DNA from: an uncultured Sphingomonas sp.
GTDB lineage: Bacteria; Pseudomonadota; Alphaproteobacteria; Sphingomonadales; Sphingomonadaceae
Direction of reading: 5' to 3'
Length of the DNA stretch: 64,000 nt
NCBI RefSeq assembly: GCF_934560975.1
Contig: NZ_CAKTFO010000009.1
Location: forward strand, 32,378 to 96,377
Positions 20,533 through 28,673 of this stretch are shown here, one piece after another (positions within the stretch are counted from its first letter, which is position 1; each line of letters opens with the position of its first letter). Under the pieces are notes generated by a model that was not told where the DNA came from, did no database searches, and was given only the letters and a program-made list of their open reading frames with translations. Both the position numbers and the translations under genes were made by a program.

Positions 20533-20561
20533 CAGATGATCGTTTTTCGCCTTGCTGTCAA
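20533..20561 (-). promoter_or_regulatory. Promoter of tRNA-Cys
   Basis: Consensus TTGACA (minus strand, 20556-20561) stands 17 bases before CATCTG (20533-20538), which is a weak -10. The predicted start is a few bases before the tRNA 5-prime end at 20523. Confidence 0.5.
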
Positions 20562-20722
20562 ACCGTAGCGGTAACACCCCCTGCATCGAGCGCGCCGCCG
20601 CAGGTCGCGGCACCATCGAGGTCGCCGCAAAACCATTGTCTCAGCGCAACGATTCCGGCATCAGCGGCGAATATAGCGTTCACTTTGTTGCGTGCGGACG
20701 CGACGCTCGGACATGTTCGACA

Positions 20723-20750
20723 TTGTCCTCTCGCTCGCGAATGATATACG
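20723..20750 (+). promoter_or_regulatory. Promoter of ilvD, predicting a leaderless mRNA
   Basis: TTGTCC (20723-20728), a 16-base spacer and TATACG (20745-20750). The usual start point, seven bases after the -10, is the A of the ilvD ATG at 20757. No Shine-Dalgarno precedes that ATG, which fits leaderless initiation. Confidence 0.4.
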
Positions 20751-20756
20751 CCGTCC

Positions 20757-22601
20757 ATGCCTGCTTATCGTTCCCGCACCACCACCCATGGCCGCAACAT
20801 GGCCGGCGCACGCGGCCTGTGGCGCGCCACCGGCATGAAGGACAGCGACTTCGGCAAGCCGATCATCGCCATCGCCAACAGCTTCACGCAATTCGTGCCG
20901 GGCCACGTCCACCTCAAGGATCTGGGGCAATTGGTCGCGGGCGAGATCGCGGCGGCGGGCGGGGTGGCCAAGGAATTCAATACGATCGCGGTCGATGACG
21001 GCATCGCCATGGGGCATGACGGCATGCTCTATTCGCTGCCCAGCCGCGAACTGATCGCGGACGCGGTCGAATATATGGCCAATGCCCATTGCGCCGACGC
21101 GCTGGTGTGCATTTCCAATTGCGACAAGATCACGCCCGGCATGCTGATGGCCTCCCTGCGCCTCAACATCCCCACCGTGTTCGTGTCCGGCGGGCCGATG
21201 GAGGCCGGCAAGGTGGTGCTGAAGGGTAAGGAGGTCGCGCTCGACCTGGTCGATGCGATGGTCGCCGCCGCCGACGAGAGTTATTCGGACGAAGAGGTCA
21301 AGGCGATCGAACGGTCGGCCTGTCCCACCTGCGGCTCCTGCTCCGGCATGTTCACCGCCAATTCGATGAACTGCCTGACCGAGGCGCTGGGCCTTTCCTT
21401 GCCGGGCAACGGCTCCACGCTGGCGACCCATGCCGACCGCGAACGGCTGTTCCGCGAGGCCGGGCACTTGATCGTCGACCTGGCCAAACGGTGGTACGAA
21501 CAGGACGACGCCACTGCCCTGCCCCGCTCGATCGCGACGTTCGCGGCGTTCGAGAATGCAATGAGCCTCGACATCGCCATGGGCGGATCGACCAACACGG
21601 TGCTGCACCTGCTGGCCGCCGCGCATGAGGCCGAGGTGGATTTCACCATGGCCGATATCGACCGCCTGTCCCGCCGGGTGCCGTGCCTGTGCAAGGTCGC
21701 CCCGGCCAAGTCCGACGTGCATATGGAGGATGTCCATCGCGCCGGCGGCATCATGGGCATATTGGGCGAGCTGGATCGGGCCGGCCTGCTCGACGTGGAG
21801 CAGCCGACGGTTCATGCCGGCACGCTGGGCGAGGCGCTCGGCCGCTGGGACGTGGTCCGCACCAACAGCGAAAGCGTGCGCGATTTCTATCGCGCGGCCC
21901 CCGGCGGCGTGCCGACCCAGACCGCCTTCAGCCAGTCGCGCCGCTGGGACGATGTGGACCTTGACCGGGAAAAGGGCGTGATCCGCTCCGCCGCTTACGC
22001 CTTCAGCCAGGATGGCGGCCTGGCGGTGCTGTTCGGCAATCTCGCGCCCGAAGGCTGCATCGTGAAGACGGCCGGCGTGGACGACAGCATCCTGACCTTC
22101 ACCGGTCGGGCGGTGGTGTACGAAAGCCAGGACGCGGCGGTGGCCGGGATCCTGGGCAACCAGGTGCAGGCGGGCGACGTGGTCGTGATCCGCTATGAGG
22201 GCCCACGCGGCGGGCCGGGGATGCAGGAAATGCTGTACCCCACCAGCTACCTGAAGTCGAAGGGCCTCGGCAAAGCCTGCGCGCTGCTGACCGACGGGCG
22301 GTTTTCGGGCGGCACGTCCGGCCTGTCCATCGGCCATGTCTCGCCCGAAGCGGCGGAAGGCGGGCTGATCGCGCTGGTCGAGCATGGCGACGCAATCGCG
22401 ATCGACATTCCGAACCGTACCATCAACCTGCTGGTCGACGACGCCACTCTGGCCGCCCGGCGCGCGGCGGTGGAGGCACGCGGCGCGCAGGCGTGGAAGC
22501 CGTTCGGACGCAAGCGCACCGTGTCCACGGCACTCAGGGCCTATGCCCTCCTTGCCGGCAATGCCGCGCGCGGCGCGGTCCGGGTGCTGCCGGACGATTG
22601 A
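20757..22601 (+). CDS. ilvD: Dihydroxy-acid dehydratase
   Basis: The penultimate step of valine and isoleucine synthesis: dehydration of 2,3-dihydroxy acids to 2-keto acids, with an Fe-S cluster and Mg. The 614-residue length is that of the E. coli-like long form. Visible signatures are CISNCDKITPGMLMA, CPTCGSCSGMFTANSMNC (cluster cysteines), a GGSTNTVLHLLA stretch and FSGGTSGLSIGHVSPEA near the C-terminus. The ATG at 20757 begins the conserved YRSRTTTHGRNMAGARGLWR block, so no longer N-terminus is expected. The gene stands alone between tRNA-Cys and a GGDEF gene. Confidence 0.98.
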   Translation: MPAYRSRTTTHGRNMAGARGLWRATGMKDSDFGKPIIAIANSFTQFVPGHVHLKDLGQLVAGEIAAAGGVAKEFNTIAVDDGIAMGHDGMLYSLPSRELIADAVEYMANAHCADALVCISNCDKITPGMLMASLRLNIPTVFVSGGPMEAGKVVLKGKEVALDLVDAMVAAADESYSDEEVKAIERSACPTCGSCSGMFTANSMNCLTEALGLSLPGNGSTLATHADRERLFREAGHLIVDLAKRWYEQDDATALPRSIATFAAFENAMSLDIAMGGSTNTVLHLLAAAHEAEVDFTMADIDRLSRRVPCLCKVAPAKSDVHMEDVHRAGGIMGILGELDRAGLLDVEQPTVHAGTLGEALGRWDVVRTNSESVRDFYRAAPGGVPTQTAFSQSRRWDDVDLDREKGVIRSAAYAFSQDGGLAVLFGNLAPEGCIVKTAGVDDSILTFTGRAVVYESQDAAVAGILGNQVQAGDVVVIRYEGPRGGPGMQEMLYPTSYLKSKGLGKACALLTDGRFSGGTSGLSIGHVSPEAAEGGLIALVEHGDAIAIDIPNRTINLLVDDATLAARRAAVEARGAQAWKPFGRKRTVSTALRAYALLAGNAARGAVRVLPDD

Positions 22602-22689
22602 TCCCGTCCGGCCGGTCGTATGTTCGGCCAGTCAACACTTTCTTAACCACCCGGTCGCTACGATAGCGCCGGGCGGGGTTCCACATCAC

Positions 22690-23814
22690 ATGTTCAACGG
22701 CATTGACATACCGACGCTGCATCTCTGCAGCCTGCTGGGAAGCGGAGCCTATGCGCTCGTCTTCCTGTGGCTCTGGCTGCGCCAGAAGCATGAGGCGCAC
22801 CTGCTGCACTGGACGATGAGCGCCCTGCTCTATGCCATGACCATGATCGGTTTCGAACTGCTGCCGACGGCATCCAGCCGGCTGACCGGCGCCGCCTTGT
22901 TCGCGGCTTTGTCCTTTTCCAACGTCCTGATCGTGTCTGGCATCCGGCAGTTCGAGGGCAAGGTGCCGTTTCGCGCCTGGATGCTGGTGCCGATTGCCGC
23001 CGCCACGCTGATGTATGCGGTGCCGCGCTGGCTGGCCGATGCCGGCCTGCCGCTTGGCTGGCCGCTGATCCGCTCCTGCGACTCAATGGGCCTCGCCATT
23101 TCGACCATCATCCTGGCGCTGGGACTGCTGCGGGCCGAGCCGGCGGAAACGGAGATGCAGGGCAAGCGGATCGCCGGCACGGCGATGCTGGCCTATGTCC
23201 CCGGCTGCATCATCGCCCTTGCCGGCACGCTGCTGATCGGGAACGACCTGCTGGTGGTCGTACCGACCCTGCTGGATCAGGTTCTGCTGCCGATGGTGAA
23301 CCTGGGCCTGCTGGCGATGCTGGGCGAGCGCGCGCAGCAGAAGCTGCGCGAGGCGGCGTTGCGCGATCCCCTGACCGGCAGCTGGAACCGGGCGGGCCTG
23401 TCCTTGCTGGAGCCGAAGCTGGCGATCAAAGGCACCGGCGTGGTGGCGATCGACCTGGATCATTTCAAGACGATCAACGATTGTCACGGCCACCCCGCCG
23501 GCGACACGGTGTTGCGCACGCTGTCCACCATGGCGGCAAGGCTCGCCGGCGATCAGGGCGGTGAACTTGCCCGGATCGGCGGCGACGAGTTCGTCGCCAT
23601 CCTGCCGGGCAGCGGCCCGGACGGCGCACGTTGCTATGCGGAGCAGCTGCGCCAGGTGGCGGCGGGCAACGGCCAGGGCAGCCCGCGCTGGACGGTCAGC
23701 CTGGGCCTTGCGGTCGTGTCCGCCGGCGAGATCGGGCTGGCCCCGGCCATCGCCCGCGCCGACGTTTTCCTATATCGCGCCAAGGCCGAGGGCCGCGACC
23801 GGCTGGCGGCCTGA
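22690..23814 (+). CDS. Membrane-bound diguanylate cyclase (GGDEF)
   Basis: A 374-residue protein with six or so hydrophobic segments over residues 10-200. A linker helix (MLGERAQQKLREAALRD) leads into a C-terminal GGDEF domain that starts at DPLTGSWNRAGL. The active-site loop reads ARIGGDEFVAIL, so cyclic-di-GMP synthesis from two GTP should be intact. The product-inhibition I-site (RxxD five residues before GGDEF) is absent; the equivalent residues are QGGE. The membrane part is of the MHYT/MASE-like size but no named sensor domain was recognised. ATG 22690 is preferred; the open frame upstream is part of ilvD. Confidence 0.88.
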   Translation: MFNGIDIPTLHLCSLLGSGAYALVFLWLWLRQKHEAHLLHWTMSALLYAMTMIGFELLPTASSRLTGAALFAALSFSNVLIVSGIRQFEGKVPFRAWMLVPIAAATLMYAVPRWLADAGLPLGWPLIRSCDSMGLAISTIILALGLLRAEPAETEMQGKRIAGTAMLAYVPGCIIALAGTLLIGNDLLVVVPTLLDQVLLPMVNLGLLAMLGERAQQKLREAALRDPLTGSWNRAGLSLLEPKLAIKGTGVVAIDLDHFKTINDCHGHPAGDTVLRTLSTMAARLAGDQGGELARIGGDEFVAILPGSGPDGARCYAEQLRQVAAGNGQGSPRWTVSLGLAVVSAGEIGLAPAIARADVFLYRAKAEGRDRLAA

Positions 23815-23912
23815 CCACTCCCGTGCGGCCAGCTTGCCGTAACAATAGAGTCACGCAAGGATCATAGGGCAACGGCAACGGTGCATAGCCGCGTCACCCC
23901 GGGGGGATCCTC

Positions 23913-24947
23913 ATGTTGAAGATGTTCGTAGCAGGCGCAGGCGGCCTTGCGCTCGCCGGCATGGCGGCTGCCGCAAACATCTCGGGCGCGGGTGCCACCT
24001 TTCCCGCCCCGATCTATGCCAAGTGGGCGGAAAGCTACCGCGCGCAGACCGGCATCGGCCTGAACTATCAGCCGATCGGGTCGGGCGGCGGCATCAAGCA
24101 GATCACCGCCCAAACGGTGGATTTCGGCGCCAGCGACAAGCCTCTCACCCCGCGCGACCTCAACAAGCATGGGCTGTACCAATTTCCGACCGTGATCGGC
24201 GGGGTGGTACCGGTGGTGAACCTGCCCGGCGTCCGCCCCGGCCAGATTCGCCTGTCGGGCGCGCTGCTGGCCGACATCTTCCTGGGCAGGATCCGCCGCT
24301 GGAACGCGCCGCAGATCGCGGCGGCCAATCGCGGGCTGGCCCTTCCCAACCTGCCGATCACGGTGGTGCACCGCTCGGACGGGTCGGGCACTACCTTCCT
24401 GTTCACCACCTATCTCGAACGCAACAGCTCCACCTGGCAGCAGCAGGTCGGCGCCAGCGACGCGGTGCAGTGGCCGACCGGGATCGGCGGCAAGGGCAAT
24501 GACGGGGTCGCGGCCTTCGTCAAGCAGACGGCGGGCGCGATCGGCTATGTCGAATATGCCTATGCCAAGCAGAATGGCGGCGCCTTCATCCAGCTGCGCA
24601 ACAAGGCGGGGCAGTTCGTCTCGCCCAGCGCGCAGACCTTTGCCGCCGCAGCCGCCAGCGCCGACTGGCTGCACAGCCCTGGCAACCGCATCATCCTGGT
24701 GGACCAGCCGGGTGCCGGCGCCTGGCCGATCATCGGCGCGACCTTTATTTTGGTCCACCGCAGCCAGGCGAATGGCGCAACCGGCGCACAGGTGCTGAAA
24801 TTCTTCGACTGGGCCTTCGCCAAGGGCGATGCGCAGGCGGCGGCGCTGGATTATGTGTCGGTCCCGACGCAGATCGAGGGATTGTTGAAGCGGCAATGGG
24901 CGCGCTCGATCACCGCGGGCGGCAAGCCGGTCTACGTCGCGAAGTGA
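23913..24947 (+). CDS. pstS: Phosphate ABC transporter periplasmic binding protein
   Basis: A 344-residue PstS. Signal peptide, then the mature start ISGAGATFPAPIYAKWAESY. Phosphate-binding motifs include GSGGGIKQI, VDFGASDKPL and HRSDGSGTTFLFTTYL. The C-terminal half contains GAIGYVEYAYAKQN, also conserved. First gene of pstSCAB; a 43-base gap separates it from pstC. The 98-base region before it was inspected for a Pho box and only a poor match was found. Confidence 0.97.
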   Translation: MLKMFVAGAGGLALAGMAAAANISGAGATFPAPIYAKWAESYRAQTGIGLNYQPIGSGGGIKQITAQTVDFGASDKPLTPRDLNKHGLYQFPTVIGGVVPVVNLPGVRPGQIRLSGALLADIFLGRIRRWNAPQIAAANRGLALPNLPITVVHRSDGSGTTFLFTTYLERNSSTWQQQVGASDAVQWPTGIGGKGNDGVAAFVKQTAGAIGYVEYAYAKQNGGAFIQLRNKAGQFVSPSAQTFAAAAASADWLHSPGNRIILVDQPGAGAWPIIGATFILVHRSQANGATGAQVLKFFDWAFAKGDAQAAALDYVSVPTQIEGLLKRQWARSITAGGKPVYVAK

Positions 24948-24990
24948 TGCACTCCGCCGCCTCCGATCAGGCCAATGGGCGCGCCCGGCC

Positions 24991-25944
24991 ATGACCGTCA
25001 CCGCTCATCCCGCCTCCAAGACTGCCCCGCCCGGCCACAAACTGGGCGAGCAGCTGTTTCGCTTCGCCTGTGCCGCGGCCGCCACCATCCTGCTGGCGGC
25101 ACTTGCCGGCGTGGTAGCCAGCCTGTTCGTGGGCGGACTTCCCGCGTTTCGCGCGTTCGGCTTCGGCTTCCTCACCTCCACCGCCTGGAATCCGGTGACG
25201 GAAACCTATGGCGCGGCGGGGCCGATCGTCGGCACCTTGGTGACGGCCTTTCTGGCGCTGGTGATCGCCTTGCCGCTGGCGCTGGGCGTATCGATATTCC
25301 TGGTGGAGTTCTGCCCGGCCGTTCTGGCGCGGCCGATCGCGGTTGCGGTGGAGCTGCTCGCCGGCATTCCGTCGATCGTCTACGGCATGTGGGGGCTGTT
25401 CGTCCTCGCGCCCTGGTTCGCCGCGCATATCCAGATGCCGATCATGATGGGCGCGGAGCCGGGCAGCCTCCTCGACCGCGTCTTTGCGGGCACGCCCAAC
25501 GGCGCCAACATCTTCACGGCCAGCATGATCCTGGCGATCATGATCCTGCCCTACATGGCGGCCGTGTTCCGCGAGCTGTTCCTGACCGTGCCGCCGCAGG
25601 TGCGGGAAGCGGCATATGGCCTTGGCTGCACTCCGTTTGAGGTGACTCGGGCGGTGGTGATCCCCTATGTGCGTCGCGGCATGATCGGCGTCATCATGCT
25701 GGGTCTCGGCCGCGCGCTGGGCGAGACGATGGCGGTGACCTTCATCATCGGCAACGCCCACGGCTTACCCAGTTCGCTGTTCGACAGCGGCTCCACCATC
25801 GCCTCCACCGTGGCCAATGAGTTTGCGGAGGCCACGGGCGAGCTGCACAGCGCATCCTTGATCGCGCTCGGCTTCCTGCTGTTCGTGATCACCTTCGCGG
25901 TGCTGGCCGTCGCCCGCCTGCTGCTGCGGGAGGACAAGGCATGA
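24991..25944 (+). CDS. pstC: Phosphate ABC transporter permease PstC
   Basis: A 317-residue inner-membrane subunit with six hydrophobic segments. The binding-protein-dependent permease loop is visible as REAAYGLGCTPFEVTRAVVIPYVRRGMIGV. ELLAGIPSIVYGMWGLF and LGRALGETMAVTFIIGN are PstC/PstA signatures. It pairs with PstA to form the channel. Its stop overlaps the pstA start by four bases (ATGA). Confidence 0.96.
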   Translation: MTVTAHPASKTAPPGHKLGEQLFRFACAAAATILLAALAGVVASLFVGGLPAFRAFGFGFLTSTAWNPVTETYGAAGPIVGTLVTAFLALVIALPLALGVSIFLVEFCPAVLARPIAVAVELLAGIPSIVYGMWGLFVLAPWFAAHIQMPIMMGAEPGSLLDRVFAGTPNGANIFTASMILAIMILPYMAAVFRELFLTVPPQVREAAYGLGCTPFEVTRAVVIPYVRRGMIGVIMLGLGRALGETMAVTFIIGNAHGLPSSLFDSGSTIASTVANEFAEATGELHSASLIALGFLLFVITFAVLAVARLLLREDKA

Positions 25945-26783
25945 TCAGTCGCGCCGCGCGCCGCCGCGCCGCCAACCGCCTGTTCGTGGCGCTGTGCGGG
26001 ATCGCCACGGCGATCGCCCTCGCCTTTCTGGTGATGATCCTGTGGACCCTGCTGAGCAAGGGCCTGGGCGGGATCGACGCCATGATCTTCACCGCTGACC
26101 AGCCCGCGCCGGGATCGCCCGGCGGCCTGCGCAACGCCATCGTCGGGTCGATCATCATGTGCGCGATCGGCATGGCCATCGCTTTGGTGATCGGCATTCT
26201 CGCCGGCACCTGGCTGGCCGAATATGGCGCGGGCACGAAGTTCGGCCATGTGGTGCGCTTCTTCAACGACGTGCTGATCTCGGCCCCGTCGATCCTGATC
26301 GGCCTGTTCGTCTATGGATTGCTGGTGGCGCCGTTTCATGGCTTCTCCGGCTATGCCGGCGCGGTGGCGCTCGCCTTTCTCGCCACTCCGATCGTGGTGC
26401 GGACAACCGAGGACATATTGTCGCTGCAACCCGGCGCGCTCCGTGAAGCGGGCATGGCATTGGGCGCAAGCCGCGCCTTCGTGATCCGCAAGATCATCTG
26501 GAAGGCGGCGCGCGCCGGCCTGCTCACCGGTGGCCTGCTTGGCTTCGCGCGCATTTCGGGCGAAACCGCGCCTTTGCTGTTCACCAGCCTGGGCAACCAG
26601 TTCTTCACCGCCGATCCGTCGCAGCCGATGGCGAGCCTGCCGACCACCATCTTCCAGTTCGCTTTGTCGGCCTATGAGGACTGGCAGCGCCTTGCCTGGG
26701 TCGGCGCGCTGCTGATCGCCGTCGCCGTCCTGTTCATCAACATCGTCGGGCGCCTGCTGGCCCGGGAGACGCACCGTCCATGA
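25941..26783 (+). CDS. pstA: Phosphate ABC transporter permease PstA
   Basis: A 280-residue permease with six hydrophobic segments. Motifs include GILAGTWLAEYGAG, APSILIGLFVYGLLV, the EAA loop REAGMALGASRAFVIRKIIW and ISGETAPLLFTSLGNQF. It forms the membrane channel with PstC. It is linked by ATGA overlaps both upstream (pstC) and downstream (pstB), which implies balanced co-translation. Confidence 0.96.
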   Translation: MISRAARRRAANRLFVALCGIATAIALAFLVMILWTLLSKGLGGIDAMIFTADQPAPGSPGGLRNAIVGSIIMCAIGMAIALVIGILAGTWLAEYGAGTKFGHVVRFFNDVLISAPSILIGLFVYGLLVAPFHGFSGYAGAVALAFLATPIVVRTTEDILSLQPGALREAGMALGASRAFVIRKIIWKAARAGLLTGGLLGFARISGETAPLLFTSLGNQFFTADPSQPMASLPTTIFQFALSAYEDWQRLAWVGALLIAVAVLFINIVGRLLARETHRP

Positions 26784-27601
26784 CCGATACGGCACCCCTG
26801 CCGCACGCCCCCGAGGCCGACGAAGCCCGCTTCATGACCCGGCCGGACGGCGACCTGGTGGTCGAGGTCAAGGACCTGAAATTCTTCTACGGGGCGAACC
26901 CGGCGCTGCATGGGGTCGACCTGCCGGTCGAGCGCAATGCCATCACCGCGCTGATCGGTCCGTCGGGCTGTGGCAAGTCGACCCTGCTGCGCGCGCTTAA
27001 CCGCATCTACTCCCTCTATCCGGGGCAACGCGCCGAGGGGCAGATCCTGCTGGATGGCGAGGATGTACTGACCGGTGGCGACCCCGCGGCGCTGCGCGCG
27101 CGCGTCGGCATGGTGTTCCAGAAGCCGACGCCCTTTCCCATGTCGATCTACGACAATGTCGCCTTCGGTGTCCGCCTCTACCATCGCAAGTCGCGGGCGG
27201 AGATGGACGAGATGGTGGAACGCTCCCTGCGTCGCGCAGCCTTGTGGGACGAGGTCAAGGACAAGCTGCACAGCTCCGGCCTTGGCCTGTCGGGCGGGCA
27301 GCAGCAGCGGCTGTGCGTCGCGCGCGGCATCGCGGTGGAGCCGGAGGTGCTGCTGCTGGATGAGCCGGCCAGCGCGCTGGACCCGGTATCGACCGCCAAG
27401 CTGGAACAGACCCTGGTCGAGTTGAAGGGCGAGGTCACGATCGTGATCGTCACCCACAATCTGCAGCAGGCGAGCCGCATTTCCGATCATACCGGCTTCA
27501 TGTTCCTGGGCCGGATGATCGAGTTCGGCCGCACGGCGGAGATCTTCTCCAACCCCCGCTCCCGCCGCACGCGGGACTATGTGACGGGGCGGTTCGGCTG
27601 A
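26780..27601 (+). CDS. pstB: Phosphate ABC transporter ATP-binding protein
   Basis: A 273-residue ATPase. Walker A GPSGCGKST lies at residues 60-68. The PstB-specific MVFQKPTPFPMSIYDNVAFG follows, then the signature LSGGQQQRLCVARG, Walker B VLLLDEPASALDP and the switch His in VTHNLQQ. It powers PstC/PstA. The N-terminus carries about 25 extra residues before the conserved start. No phoU or phoB follows; a hairpin is met two bases after the stop, so the operon appears to end here. Confidence 0.97.
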   Translation: MTDTAPLPHAPEADEARFMTRPDGDLVVEVKDLKFFYGANPALHGVDLPVERNAITALIGPSGCGKSTLLRALNRIYSLYPGQRAEGQILLDGEDVLTGGDPAALRARVGMVFQKPTPFPMSIYDNVAFGVRLYHRKSRAEMDEMVERSLRRAALWDEVKDKLHSSGLGLSGGQQQRLCVARGIAVEPEVLLLDEPASALDPVSTAKLEQTLVELKGEVTIVIVTHNLQQASRISDHTGFMFLGRMIEFGRTAEIFSNPRSRRTRDYVTGRFG

Positions 27602-27602
27602 C

Positions 27603-27624
27603 GTTCAGGGCAACGGCCCTGAAC
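27603..27624 (+). terminator. Hairpin at the end of the pst operon
   Basis: GTTCAGGGC (27603-27611) and GCCCTGAAC (27616-27624) form a perfect 9-base stem with an AACG tetraloop, two bases after the pstB stop. There is no T-tract, so it may work as an RNA end-stabiliser or Rho-assisted terminator. Confidence 0.5.
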
Positions 27625-27712
27625 GGCCGTAGGTGAATAAAGCGCGGGTTCGTTCCAAGGAGATCGACATTTGCGCATGAAGCCTGCCAGCTGATCCACT
27701 CGAACCAACAGC

Positions 27713-27784
27713 GCTCCCCCGAAGGCGGAGCCCAGGAGATTGGAGGGCGTCGCGTGACGATGGGGCTCCCGCCTTCGCGGGAGC
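27713..27784. repeat. REP-like pair of inverted repeats
   Basis: Two related hairpins in the gap between pstB and the LytTR regulator. The right one is perfect: GCTCCCGC (27765-27772), CTTC loop, GCGGGAGC (27777-27784). The left one (27713-27731, GCTCC...GGAGC around CCCGAAGGC) is an imperfect copy. The motif GCTCCCGC-GAAG-GCGGGAGC is the type of short intergenic palindrome often scattered in sphingomonad chromosomes. It may be a REP element or a bidirectional terminator. Confidence 0.5.
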
Positions 27785-27859
27785 ACAAGAATGTGGTCCG
27801 GGCTTGGGCAGCGGCTCACTGCACGACGACACCCGCCTCAGGCGCTCCCGACCGCCGGA

Positions 27860-28660
27860 TCAGTGGACGAAGCGCGCCACCACATCACGGTAGGAGCGGC
27901 TCACCTTCACCTGCGCGCCCGATCCCAAGACCAGGAAACATTCGCCGTTGGTGTGCGGCTTCACCTGCTTCACCAGATCCAGGTTGACGATGGTGGAGCG
28001 ATGGATGCGCTGGAAACGTCGCGGATCGAGGCGCTTTTCCAGATCCTTCATCGTCTCGCGCAGGATCAGGGTGTTGTCGCCGGTATAGATGCACATATAG
28101 TCACCGGCGGCGTCGATCCGCTCGATCGAATCAACGTCCACGCGGAAGATCTGGCCGCGATCCTTGATGTTGATCAGCTTTTCGTAGCGGCTGGCCGATG
28201 GAGCCTCCGCGCCTTCCGGGATCGAATCCGCCGCTTCCGGCGCATGTTCCGCAATCACCTCCTTCAGCTGTACCACCTCCTCGGCAGCCCGCTTTTCGGA
28301 GAGGCGCTGGCGCACGCGCTCCAGCGTGTCGGCCAGACGGTCATTTTCGACCGGCTTCATCAGGTAATCGACGGCACCCGCCTCGAACCCGCGCAGCGCA
28401 TGGTCGGAATAGGCCGTCACGAACACGAACAAGGGCGGCTCGACCTCCATCAGGCCCTGCACCACCGAAAAGCCGTCAAAGCCCGGCATCTGGATGTCGA
28501 GAAACACCAGATCGGGCTTGTGGGTCTTGATCGCGCGGATCGCCTCCCGCCCGTTGGTGCAGGTCTCGATGATCTCGACATCCTCGTGCGCCTGGAGGCG
28601 CAGCTGCAAGCCCTGGATTGCCAGGGACTCGTCGTCGACCAGGATGGTGCGGATCGTCAT
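27860..28660 (-). CDS. LytTR-family response regulator
   Basis: A 266-residue transcription regulator. The receiver domain (1-120) has the acidic pocket DDE, phosphoacceptor Asp55 in FLDIQMPGFDG, FVTAYSD and the Lys in MKPVEND. A linker rich in Ala/Glu follows. The LytTR DNA-binding domain (about 160-265) shows VDSIERIDAAGDYMCIYT and FQRIHRSTIVNLDLVKQV. It should be phosphorylated by the adjacent kinase; the two genes are 13 bases apart. Such pairs often control envelope, exopolysaccharide or stress genes, but the regulon is not visible here. Confidence 0.93.
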   Translation of the reverse strand: MTIRTILVDDESLAIQGLQLRLQAHEDVEIIETCTNGREAIRAIKTHKPDLVFLDIQMPGFDGFSVVQGLMEVEPPLFVFVTAYSDHALRGFEAGAVDYLMKPVENDRLADTLERVRQRLSEKRAAEEVVQLKEVIAEHAPEAADSIPEGAEAPSASRYEKLINIKDRGQIFRVDVDSIERIDAAGDYMCIYTGDNTLILRETMKDLEKRLDPRRFQRIHRSTIVNLDLVKQVKPHTNGECFLVLGSGAQVKVSRSYRDVVARFVH

Positions 28661-28673
28661 AAAGGTCTGGTCC

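Noticed and set aside
23835..23860. Possible Pho box before pstS (TTGCCGTAACAATAGAGTCAC)
   Set aside because: Only four and five of seven positions match CTGTCAT-type half-sites and the spacing between them is wrong, so it was not listed.
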